Source of the DNA: Candidatus Nanopelagicales bacterium
GTDB lineage: Bacteria; Actinomycetota; Actinomycetes; S36-B12
DNA: 13,168 bases
Reading direction: 5' to 3'
NCBI GenBank assembly: GCA_018399515.1
Contig: JAGYOB010000049.1
Span: 1-13,168, forward strand
Shown here piece by piece: positions 1-6,242 of this stretch. The number at the start of each line of letters is the position of its first letter. The stretch's first letter is position 1. Under the pieces are notes generated by a model. It saw nothing but the letters and a program-made list of their open reading frames with translations, was not told where the DNA came from and ran no database searches. Both the position numbers and the translations under genes were made by a program.

Positions 1-1
1 C

Positions 2-217
2 CTGATCTTCCTATCCCAGGGCGGGCCCACCACGATGAGCAACCTCGCCGGGCTGTGCTGGTACCACCACCACATGATCCACGAGGAAAAATGGACCCTC
101 CTCGGCGACGCGAACAACGAATTGACTCTGACGAACACCGCCACCGGCCAGCAATGGACCAACCGACCACCCCGGCGGCATGAACTCCGAAGCCGTTACC
201 AGCGAAAACGGGAATGA
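2..217 (+). CDS. HNH endonuclease (DUF222/REP13E12-like family), C-terminal fragment
   Basis: Only the last 71 codons are in the window; the frame is open from the left edge to a TGA at 215-217, so the gene begins outside. The visible peptide has the tail of an HNH nuclease domain: GGPTTMSNLAGLCWYHH followed by a further His and a Trp, matching the usual G-G-x-T-x-x-x-N-L-x-x-L-C-x-x-H-H-x-x-x-H layout. In actinobacteria this tail normally closes proteins with an N-terminal DUF222 region, which are multicopy and of uncertain role (linked to REP13E12-type elements in mycobacteria). The family assignment rests on the HNH motif alone because the DUF222 part is not visible. Metal-dependent DNA cleavage is known for the fold and is not demonstrated here. 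The Met at 35 is an internal residue, not a credible start, because the motif begins before it. Confidence 0.75.
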   Translation: MIFLSQGGPTTMSNLAGLCWYHHHMIHEEKWTLLGDANNELTLTNTATGQQWTNRPPRRHELRSRYQRKRE

Positions 218-240
218 CCGATCGCCAGGATGTGGCAGGG

Positions 241-264
241 TGGGGTAAGCACAATCACACCCCA
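241..264 (+). other. possible hairpin between the HNH gene and the acyl-CoA dehydrogenase gene
   Basis: TGGGGT (241-246) and ACCCCA (259-264) are perfect 6-bp inverted arms around a 12-nt loop, 24 bp after the HNH stop and 18 bp before the next ATG. No T-run follows, so it is not a textbook intrinsic terminator. It could weaken read-through from the HNH gene or be chance. Confidence 0.25.
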
Positions 265-281
265 GCGAATCGAGGCCACCT

Positions 282-2030
282 ATGTCAGCACCGCTGCTGT
301 CCCGACGCGATGTCGATTTCCTGCTGTATGAGTGGCTGGCCACCGAGAAAGTATTCGCTAGCGGTGCCTACGGCGACCTCGATCGTGAGACGGTCGATGC
401 CCTGATGGACCTTGCCGAACAACTCGCCACCGATAAATTCGCCACCCACAACCACCGCAACGACGAGGAAGAACCCACCTTCGACGGGACCACCGTGCGC
501 GTCAACGACGCCGTCGGCCCCGCACTCACCGCCTACTTCGAAGCCGGATTCGGCGGCCTATCGATGCCAGAGAACGTCGGCGGGATCGAACTGCCCACCA
601 TCATCACCCAGGCCATCGGGATGTGGTTCTCCGCCGCCAACGTCGCAACGTCGGGCTACTCGTTCCTGACTCGTGCAAACGCCAACCTGTTGCTCGCTCA
701 TGCAAGCCCCGAACAGATCGAACGCTGGGTGCCACCGATGATCGAAGGCCGCTACTTCGGCACCATGTGCCTGAGTGAGCCGCAGGCCGGATCGTCACTG
801 TCGGACATCACCACCAAGGCCGAGCCGCAGGACGACGGCACGTATCGCATCCGTGGCAACAAGATGTGGATTTCCGGCGGCGATCATGACCTGAGCGAGA
901 ACATCGTGCACCTGGTGCTCGCACGGGTACCTGGTGCGCCGCCGGGAGTCAAAGGCATCTCGCTGTTCATCGTCCCCAAGTTCCGCGATGACGGCTCGAG
1001 CAATGATGTGAGCCTCGCCGGACTCAACCACAAGATGGGGCAGCGAGGCCTGACCAACTGCCTGCTCAACTTCGGTGAGAACGACGGTTCCATCGGCTAC
1101 CTCGTCGGCGAGGAGAACAAGGGCCTGGCCTACATGTTCCACATGATGAACGAGGCACGGATCGCCGTCGGTAGCGGTGCGGTCGCACAAGGGTATGCCG
1201 GTTACCTCACCGCTTTGGAATACGCACGGGTCCGCACGCAAGGCCGCCCCGTCGCCGGTAAAGACCCGAATGCGCCCATGGTGCCGATCATCGAGCATCC
1301 CGATGTGCGCCGGATGCTGCTGGCATCCAAGGCGTATGTCGAAGGCGGGCTGGCACTGGAGTTGTACTGCGGCACCCTGGTCGATGAACTCGAGCGCGGT
1401 GAGGATCCCGAATCAGCGAAACTCCTCCTGGAGATGCTGACCCCCATCGCGAAGAGCTGGCCCTCGGAATGGTGCCTGCGCGCCAACGATCACGCTATCC
1501 AGATCCACGGTGGATACGGATACACCCGCGAATACTCCGTCGAGCAGCGCTGGCGGGACAACCGGCTCAACCACATTCACGAGGGCACGCACGGGATCCA
1601 AGCCCTCGACCTGCTCGGCCGCAAAGTCACGATGAACAACGGCGCAGCGCTCATCGCACTGGCCCAACGGATGCAGGCCACCATCGATCGCGGGCTTGCG
1701 GTAGGGGGCGCGGCTGCCGAGCACGCGCAGGCACTCGCTGCCCGAATGCAGCGGATGCTCGAGGTCACCGGATCCCTGTGGGCAGACCGAGATCCGACGT
1801 CGGCGCTGTCGGATGCGACGACCTATCTCGATGCAGTGGGTCATGTGGTCATCGCGTGGCTGTGGCTCGATGTCGAACTCGCCGCGACCGGTGACGACGA
1901 CTTCTATGCCGGCAAGCGCCTGGCATCGGAATACTTCTTCACCCGTGAACTGCCGACGGTCGACACGATGTTCGATGTTCTGGCGGAGAACGACAACCTC
2001 TACGTCACCCTGGACGAGTCGGCGTTCTAA
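282..2030 (+). CDS. acyl-CoA dehydrogenase, long DmdC/FadE5-like type
   Basis: A 582-residue FAD-dependent acyl-CoA dehydrogenase, which introduces the alpha-beta double bond into an acyl-CoA and passes electrons to ETF. The ATG at 282 has GAGG (272-275) six bases upstream. Visible family motifs are the signature CLSEPQAGSSLSD (residues 163-175, FAD/substrate site) and QIHGGYGYTRE (407-417). IHEGTHGIQALDLLGRK follows, in which Glu434 is at the position of the catalytic base (DmdC Glu435). The extra ~130 residues after this match the C-terminal domain found in the ~600-residue subclass that includes 3-methylmercaptopropionyl-CoA dehydrogenase (DmdC) and mycobacterial FadE5, unlike the ~380-residue classical enzymes. 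Substrate cannot be told from sequence; a broad fatty acyl-CoA is the conservative reading. It stands alone and converges on the alanyl-tRNA editing gene with 4 bp between stops. The enzyme class is secure, the substrate is not. Confidence 0.93.
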   Translation: MSAPLLSRRDVDFLLYEWLATEKVFASGAYGDLDRETVDALMDLAEQLATDKFATHNHRNDEEEPTFDGTTVRVNDAVGPALTAYFEAGFGGLSMPENVGGIELPTIITQAIGMWFSAANVATSGYSFLTRANANLLLAHASPEQIERWVPPMIEGRYFGTMCLSEPQAGSSLSDITTKAEPQDDGTYRIRGNKMWISGGDHDLSENIVHLVLARVPGAPPGVKGISLFIVPKFRDDGSSNDVSLAGLNHKMGQRGLTNCLLNFGENDGSIGYLVGEENKGLAYMFHMMNEARIAVGSGAVAQGYAGYLTALEYARVRTQGRPVAGKDPNAPMVPIIEHPDVRRMLLASKAYVEGGLALELYCGTLVDELERGEDPESAKLLLEMLTPIAKSWPSEWCLRANDHAIQIHGGYGYTREYSVEQRWRDNRLNHIHEGTHGIQALDLLGRKVTMNNGAALIALAQRMQATIDRGLAVGGAAAEHAQALAARMQRMLEVTGSLWADRDPTSALSDATTYLDAVGHVVIAWLWLDVELAATGDDDFYAGKRLASEYFFTRELPTVDTMFDVLAENDNLYVTLDESAF

Positions 2031-2034
2031 TCGG

Positions 2035-2766
2035 CTAGTCCTCGACGGTGACGCGGATGCGTCGAAAGCCCTTGCCTTTGTTCTCGACCTTGGCCACGCG
2101 CATGCGCCCGACCTGGCGGGTCGATGCCACATGGGTGCCACCGTCGGCTTGCACATCGAGCCCGGCTATGTCGACAATGCGGACGATCTCGATGGTGGGG
2201 GGCAGCAGGTTCGCAGCAGTTCGTATGACATCGGGTATCGCGAGCGCCTCCTCGCGCGGAAGTTCGTAGGCGCTGATCGCTCGATCGGCGACGATCTCGG
2301 AGTTCAGGGCATCCTCGACCGACTCCTTGAAACCGTCCGGAACTGTCTCGAGGTTGAAATCCAACCGCCCGGTCAGGGGTTCCATATTCGATCCGGTGAC
2401 CAGCGCGCCGAAGTCGCGGAACACGACGCCCGACAGCACATGCAAGCCCGAATGCGTGCGCATCAAGGCAGTGCGGCGATCATCCTCGATCGCTCCCTGA
2501 ACCTGTGTTCCGACAGACGGGAGCGGATCGCCTTCGGCAGGGATGAGCCACAGGTCGTCACCGCGGCGCACATCGACGATCCGGGTCTGCACCCCACTCC
2601 ACAGCAGCACTCCGTGATCGGGTGGCTGACCGCCGCCTCCGGGATAAAACGCTGAACGGTCGAGCACGATCCCCTCGTCGGTATCGACGGCGAGAACTGT
2701 CGCGGTCCAATCGCGCAGTGTCGAATCAGTCAACTCGAGCCGATGGGTGCGACCGTGTTCGCTCAC
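2035..2766 (-). CDS. stand-alone alanyl-tRNA editing protein (AlaX-like)
   Basis: A 243-residue protein related to the editing domain of alanyl-tRNA synthetase, expected to hydrolyse Ser-tRNA(Ala) (and possibly Gly-tRNA(Ala)) in trans in the cytosol. Residues 36-52 hold the family block RSAFYPGGGGQPPDHG. The first zinc half-site, HSGLH, gives His105 and His109. The second half-site reads ADGGTHVAST, with His212 present but Asp208 where the CxxxH motif of AlaRS and AlaX-M has Cys. The protein lacks the aminoacylation domain, so it is a free editor and not AlaRS. The start is GTG at 2766-2764, 5 bp after the gpmA stop; no strong ribosome site is visible, so translational coupling to gpmA is likely. 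It is the last gene of the phoU-mshA-ybjN-gpmA run. Family assignment is firm; activity with the altered zinc ligand is inferred. Confidence 0.88.
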   Translation of the reverse strand: MSEHGRTHRLELTDSTLRDWTATVLAVDTDEGIVLDRSAFYPGGGGQPPDHGVLLWSGVQTRIVDVRRGDDLWLIPAEGDPLPSVGTQVQGAIEDDRRTALMRTHSGLHVLSGVVFRDFGALVTGSNMEPLTGRLDFNLETVPDGFKESVEDALNSEIVADRAISAYELPREEALAIPDVIRTAANLLPPTIEIVRIVDIAGLDVQADGGTHVASTRQVGRMRVAKVENKGKGFRRIRVTVED

Positions 2767-2771
2767 TGCTG

Positions 2772-3521
2772 TTACCGCCCCTGATTGGCGACAGCGGCTG
2801 CGGCTGCAGCGGCGGCGTCAGGGTCCAGGTACTCCCCACCAGGTGTGACGGGTCGATAGTCATCGTTGAGGCGATACACCAGTGGAATCCCCGTGGGGAT
2901 GTTCAACCCGGCGATGTCCTCATCGCTGATTTCATCGAGGTGCTTGACCAGTGCGCGCAGGGAATTACCGTGTGCCGCAACAAGAACTGTGCGACCGGCG
3001 CTCAGATGTTCGCCGACGATGACATCCTGCCAGTAGGGGATGAGTCGCGTGACGACATCGGCAAGACACTCGGTCGCGGGGCGCGCCTGCGGTGGCAGAT
3101 GCGCATACCGAGCATCGTGGGTCTGGGCGAACTCACTGTCGGGGTCGATGGGTGGCGGCGGTGTGTCATAGGAACGCCGCCACAGCGTGAACTGCTCCTC
3201 GCCATATGTCTCGAGCGTCTCCTTCTTGTTCTTGCCCTGGAGAGCCCCGTAGTGACGTTCGTTCAAGCGCCAGTTTCGCTGCACGGGCAACCACGACAGC
3301 CCGGCTTCGGCAAGTGTGAGATTCGCCGTGGTGATCGCACGCTTGAGCAGAGATGTCACCACGATGTCCGGGGTGATGCCTGCATCCCGAAGCAGGGCGC
3401 CACCGCGGATCGCTTCGGCACGACCCTTATCGGTGAGGTCGACATCCACCCACCCGGTGAACAGGTTGGCGGCGTTCCATTCGCTTTCGCCATGTCGCAG
3501 CAGGATCAGCGTGTGAGTCAT
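2772..3521 (-). CDS. gpmA: 2,3-bisphosphoglycerate-dependent phosphoglycerate mutase
   Basis: Interconverts 3- and 2-phosphoglycerate in glycolysis and gluconeogenesis through a phosphohistidine. The 249-residue length equals the dPGM norm. LLRHGESEWN places the phospho-acceptor His at residue 10. RLNERHYGALQG contains the acid/base Glu88 and AAHGNSLRALVKH the second catalytic His184. The insert typical of true GpmA mutases (NKKETLETYGEEQ, about residues 98-110) is present, which argues against a generic histidine phosphatase. The C-terminus ends in a run of eight alanines then VANQGR, a flexible tail often seen in actinobacterial GpmA. The ATG at 3521-3519 has a weak AGGA upstream and begins 18 bp after the YbjN-family stop. 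Placement just after mshA and ybjN mirrors mycobacterial Rv0486-Rv0489. Confidence 0.97.
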   Translation of the reverse strand: MTHTLILLRHGESEWNAANLFTGWVDVDLTDKGRAEAIRGGALLRDAGITPDIVVTSLLKRAITTANLTLAEAGLSWLPVQRNWRLNERHYGALQGKNKKETLETYGEEQFTLWRRSYDTPPPPIDPDSEFAQTHDARYAHLPPQARPATECLADVVTRLIPYWQDVIVGEHLSAGRTVLVAAHGNSLRALVKHLDEISDEDIAGLNIPTGIPLVYRLNDDYRPVTPGGEYLDPDAAAAAAAAVANQGR

Positions 3522-3539
3522 GGGCCCATCCTGCCGGAA

Positions 3540-4028
3540 TCACTCGATCAGGTGGCGGAAGGCTTCCAGATTGGTCGTCGGCTCGCCGTGCTCGACCCGC
3601 CAGTGCCATTCCTTGCGGATCGCGGAGGCGAAGCCGAGTTCGAGCAGCGTGTTGAACGAGCCATCGCTGTATTCCAGGACGCAACCGAGCACACGATCCA
3701 GTTCGTCGGCACTGATCGCATTCAGGGGCAGACGTCCACTGAGGTAGACATCGCCGAGGTGGTCGAGGGCGTAGGCGACGGCGTAGGTCTTGCGGTTGCG
3801 TTCCAGGATCCAGCGGTACACCTCGGCGTGGTTCTCTTCAGGTGCGCGGGCGACGAAGGAATTGATGCTCACCGCGTGATTTCCCACGACGATCGACACC
3901 GTCGTCAACAACTTGCGTTCACCGGGCAGGGTAACGACGAAGGTGCCGGGCTTGGATTGCTCATAGTCCAGGCCGGTGGATGCAAGGTAGTCGTCGATCA
4001 GACCACTCACCGCTTGCGGATCCGTCAT
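3540..4028 (-). CDS. YbjN-domain protein, function unknown
   Basis: A 162-residue soluble protein of the YbjN family, whose fold resembles type III secretion chaperones but whose role in actinobacteria is not established. The ATG at 4028-4026 (MTDPQAVSGLIDDYL) was chosen over an upstream in-frame start at 4250 because the extra 74 residues would lie inside mshA and are arginine/serine-rich shadow sequence. The body shows alternating strands (FVVTLPGERKLLTTVSIVVG), then LERNRKTYAVAYALDHLGDVYLSGRLPL, typical of the family. It starts 7 bp after the mshA stop, with GAGGG inside the mshA tail as a possible ribosome site. It has no membrane segment or signal peptide. Homologues sit directly after mshA in Mycobacterium (Rv0487), so a link to mycothiol metabolism is possible by context only. 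Confidence 0.85.
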   Translation of the reverse strand: MTDPQAVSGLIDDYLASTGLDYEQSKPGTFVVTLPGERKLLTTVSIVVGNHAVSINSFVARAPEENHAEVYRWILERNRKTYAVAYALDHLGDVYLSGRLPLNAISADELDRVLGCVLEYSDGSFNTLLELGFASAIRKEWHWRVEHGEPTTNLEAFRHLIE

Positions 4029-4035
4029 CGAGGAA

Positions 4036-5322
4036 TCAGCCCTCGGATGCGGCGAGGGACAGGGGATAGTCCTGCGCCATAGCCTGGCGATAGGACGCGA
4101 GGAGGCCCGCCGCCGTCGCCGACCAACTGAAGTGCTCGGCATGCGAGCGTGCCTGCGCTGCGAGGTGTTCGCGAAGGGCTGGCCGGCAGATGGCAACGCC
4201 GATGACGCGAGCCCAATCTGCAGGGTCGTGCCCGGGAACCAGGATTCCACTCACACCGTCAGCGACAGCGGTGCGCAAACCACCGACATCAGCCGCGATG
4301 ACGGGCGTGCCGCATGCTTGGGATTCGATGGCCACGAGGCCGAAGGATTCCGAGTATGAAGGCACGACCGTCCAGTCAGCGGCGGAGTACCAGGCGGTCA
4401 ATCTGGTGCGATCCGAAGGCGGTTCGAAGCGGACTCGATCGGCGATGCCGAGGTCGTTGGCGAGTTCGGCCAAAGCTGTGGGATGGGCTAATCCCGAACC
4501 GGATGGTCCGCCGTTGATCGCCACGAGGATGGGCAGTTCAGGATTGTGAGCCAGCACCTTCGCCACCGACTCGATGAGCAGGTCTGGTGCCTTGAGAGGT
4601 TGGATGCGCCCCACGAAAAGCAGCACGATGGCATCTGGGTCGATCCCGAGTTCCGCACGAGCAGCGACGCGATCACGCGGTTGGAACACCTCGAGATCGA
4701 CCCCGGGATGGACGACGTCGACAGCGTCGGGGTCGGCGCCGTACAAATCGATGAGTTGATGGGCTTCATCGTCGGTGTTGGCGATGAGGCGCGTGGCCGC
4801 GTCGACGACCTGCTGCTCCCCGATGATGCGCACCTTGGGCTCGGGGCAGTCCCCCGCGGCGAGTTCGGCGTTCTTCACCTTCGCCATCGTGTGCATCGAA
4901 TGGACGAGCGGGACCTGCCAGCGCTCAGATGCCAGCCAGCCGATCTGCCCGGACAACCAGTAGTGCGAGTGCAGCAGATCGAACCAGCCCTCGGGTCGGC
5001 CTGCCTCGATCTGCAGCAAAGCCACGCTGAATGCGCACAACTGTGCGGCCAGGTCTTCCTTGCGGAGTGCTTCGAGGGGGCCGGCACGCAGGTGCCGCAC
5101 AGTCACTCCGGGTACGACCTCGACGACGGGTGGGATTCCCGACGACACCGCTCGAGTGAAGATCTCCACCTCAACCCCGCTCGCGGCGAGCATGCGTGCG
5201 GATTCCAGAACATAGACGTTCATGCCGCCTGCGTCGCCGGTGCCGGGTTGCTCGAGAGGGGAGGTGTGCAAGGACACAACACCGATGCGGCGGGGTGTCG
5301 CCGGCTGCGATCGTGCTCGCAC
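4036..5322 (-). CDS. mshA: D-inositol-3-phosphate glycosyltransferase (mycothiol biosynthesis)
   Basis: Catalyses the first step of mycothiol synthesis: transfer of GlcNAc from UDP-GlcNAc to 1L-myo-inositol 1-phosphate (1D-inositol 3-phosphate). The 428-residue protein is a GT4, GT-B fold retaining glycosyltransferase. The N-terminal Rossmann domain carries PGTGDAGGMNVYV (residues 26-38; the GGMN loop). VHPGVD is at 204-209. FVGRIQPLKAPDLL (237-249) supplies the Arg/Lys pair that contacts the nucleotide phosphates. SESFGLVAIE (324-333) is the EX7E motif, Glu325 and Glu333. The start is GTG at 5322-5320, supported by GGGAGG 7 nt upstream (5335-5330). It lies 87 bp after phoU and is followed closely by the YbjN-family gene and gpmA, an order conserved in mycobacteria. 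Related GT4 enzymes share these motifs, but length, N-terminus and synteny all favour MshA. Confidence 0.95.
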   Translation of the reverse strand: MRARSQPATPRRIGVVSLHTSPLEQPGTGDAGGMNVYVLESARMLAASGVEVEIFTRAVSSGIPPVVEVVPGVTVRHLRAGPLEALRKEDLAAQLCAFSVALLQIEAGRPEGWFDLLHSHYWLSGQIGWLASERWQVPLVHSMHTMAKVKNAELAAGDCPEPKVRIIGEQQVVDAATRLIANTDDEAHQLIDLYGADPDAVDVVHPGVDLEVFQPRDRVAARAELGIDPDAIVLLFVGRIQPLKAPDLLIESVAKVLAHNPELPILVAINGGPSGSGLAHPTALAELANDLGIADRVRFEPPSDRTRLTAWYSAADWTVVPSYSESFGLVAIESQACGTPVIAADVGGLRTAVADGVSGILVPGHDPADWARVIGVAICRPALREHLAAQARSHAEHFSWSATAAGLLASYRQAMAQDYPLSLAASEG

Positions 5323-5329
5323 TCTGTGT

Positions 5330-5335
5330 CCTCCC
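5330..5335 (-). promoter_or_regulatory. ribosome binding site of mshA
   Basis: GGGAGG on the minus strand, 7 nt before the GTG at 5322. It fixes the mshA start, since GTG would otherwise compete with downstream codons. Confidence 0.75.
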
Positions 5336-5370
5336 GAGATGGTTGAGACTCCAGTGTGACGGAACCCGGT

Positions 5371-5400
5371 CGCGTCGGCACCTCCGGTCTCGACGACGCG
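5371..5400 (-). other. weak inverted repeat in the phoU-mshA gap
   Basis: CGCGTCG (5371-5377) and CGACGCG (5394-5400) are perfect 7-bp inverted arms with a 16-nt loop, 9 bp after the phoU stop. There is no U-tract. It may attenuate phoU transcripts or process the phoU-mshA message; chance is also possible in GC-rich DNA. Confidence 0.25.
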
Positions 5401-5409
5401 GCAGGTTGC

Positions 5410-6081
5410 TTACAGCTGCTGGTCGTCGAGGCTCACCGCAACATAGGGCTCACCGGTCACGATATTGACGACACGACGGGTGACCGAGACCGCATGATCT
5501 GCAAAACGTTCGTAATAGCGAGAAAGAAGCGTCACGTCTATGGCGGCCTCCACACCGTGGCTCCATGACGGGGACAGCACGATGGTGAACAGTTCCCGGT
5601 GCAAACGGTCCATCTGCTCGTCGTGGGCTGCGATATCGGCCGAGAGCGCGACGTCCTTGGTCGAGATGACCGCACCTGTCTTGGACACGATCACTTCGGC
5701 GATACCCCCCATCTCGGCGAAGGTTGCGCGCAACTCGGTGGGGATCGCCACGTGCGGGTAGCGCATCCGGGCCTGCTTGGCGACATGCTCGGCGAGATCG
5801 CCCATGCGCTCCAGTGAGGCGGAGATCCGTAGGGCGCCGACGACGATCCGCAGGTCGGTGGCGACCGGCGCCTGCAGTGCGATGACCTCCGAGCATTTCG
5901 CCTCGACCTCCGCGGCCACCGAATCCACCTCGGTGTCCGCGGCGATCACGCTTTCGGCGAGCTGGAGGTTCGCATCGAGCAGCGACTGGGTCGCCAGATT
6001 CATCGCTGAGCCGACCAGGCGGGTGAGATGGACGAGATCGTCGCTGATGGCATCGAGTTGCTCGTAGTACTCCTGGCGCAT
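5410..6081 (-). CDS. phoU: phosphate signalling regulator PhoU
   Basis: A 223-residue cytosolic PhoU, the negative modulator that links the Pst phosphate transporter to the sensor kinase. It is built of two three-helix repeats, each with an ExxxD metal-binding signature: LERMGDLAEHVA in the first and YYERFADHAVSV in the second. The start is the ATG at 6081-6079 (MRQEYYEQLD), which matches the usual actinobacterial N-terminus and has AAGGGTG a few bases upstream; in-frame starts further out would extend it by 5 to 32 residues without family support. It is divergent from senX3 across a 158-bp control region and is the first gene of the minus-strand run that includes mshA. The PHO-box-like repeats upstream suggest phosphate-responsive transcription (inference). 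Confidence 0.95.
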   Translation of the reverse strand: MRQEYYEQLDAISDDLVHLTRLVGSAMNLATQSLLDANLQLAESVIAADTEVDSVAAEVEAKCSEVIALQAPVATDLRIVVGALRISASLERMGDLAEHVAKQARMRYPHVAIPTELRATFAEMGGIAEVIVSKTGAVISTKDVALSADIAAHDEQMDRLHRELFTIVLSPSWSHGVEAAIDVTLLSRYYERFADHAVSVTRRVVNIVTGEPYVAVSLDDQQL

Positions 6082-6082
6082 C

Positions 6083-6094
6083 GGTTCACCCTTC
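6083..6094 (+). promoter_or_regulatory. single PHO-like unit overlapping the phoU ribosome site
   Basis: GGTTCACCCTTC on the plus strand. Its first eight bases are the exact reverse complement of GGTGAACC at 6140-6147, the start of the main repeat block. The unit covers the phoU Shine-Dalgarno sequence (AAGGGTG on the minus strand), so the resemblance may partly reflect the ribosome site. Confidence 0.3.
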
Positions 6095-6113
6095 ATGTGG
6101 AGAGGGTTGGTGA

Positions 6114-6146
6114 CGCAGGTGAATATCCGAAGACGTGAAGGTGAAC
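6114..6146 (-). promoter_or_regulatory. PHO-box-like 11-bp direct repeats between phoU and senX3
   Basis: Read on the minus strand the block divides into three consecutive 11-mers: GTTCACCTTCA (6146-6136), CGTCTTCGGAT (6135-6125) and ATTCACCTGCG (6124-6114). Units one and three share TTCACC exactly 22 bp apart; the middle is degenerate. Streptomyces PhoP binds 11-bp direct repeats with a GTTCACC-like core, including in the phoU/phoRP intergenic region. The likely ligand here is RegX3, encoded next door; binding itself is inferred. Confidence 0.55.
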
Positions 6147-6169
6147 CCCGGATGACACCCGATGAATGC

Positions 6170-6193
6170 TCAACCAATCAATGTCAACCTATC
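6170..6193 (+). repeat. 10-bp direct repeat upstream of senX3
   Basis: TCAACCAATC (6170-6179) and TCAACCTATC (6184-6193) match at 9 of 10 positions with a 14-bp period. The pair lies about 35-58 bp upstream of the proposed senX3 -10 element, a normal place for an activator site. The period differs from the 11 bp of the PHO-like block, so it may be a site for a different regulator. Confidence 0.4.
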
Positions 6194-6227
6194 GCTTCGG
6201 TGAGGCTGCGTCACGCAGGTCGGGCTC

Positions 6228-6242
6228 TAGGCTGTGTTCATG
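6228..6242 (+). promoter_or_regulatory. leaderless promoter and start of senX3
   Basis: TAGGCT (6228-6233) fits the actinobacterial -10 pattern TANNNT. Six bases later comes ATG (6240-6242), where transcription would begin, and no Shine-Dalgarno sequence is present. The TAG within the -10 element is also an in-frame stop, which limits how far upstream the reading frame can start. No convincing -35 is visible. Confidence 0.5.

Noticed and set aside
1413..2156. 247-codon minus-strand open frame overlapping the acyl-CoA dehydrogenase end and the editing gene
   Set aside because: Both overlapped genes are well supported and the peptide is Arg/Pro-rich with no recognisable domain.
2775..2835. alanine run at the gpmA C-terminus as a possible slippage tract or fusion scar
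   Set aside because: An Ala-rich flexible tail is common in actinobacterial GpmA and the frame is intact to its stop.
2622..4082. 486-codon plus-strand open frame running antisense across three genes
   Set aside because: It lies opposite the editing gene, gpmA and the YbjN gene, all with strong motifs. Its translation shows no recognisable family, and long antisense frames are expected from GC-rich codon bias.
4546..5346. 266-codon plus-strand open frame opposite mshA
   Set aside because: mshA on the other strand has full GT4 motifs and a ribosome site; the antisense peptide has no recognisable domain and no ribosome site.
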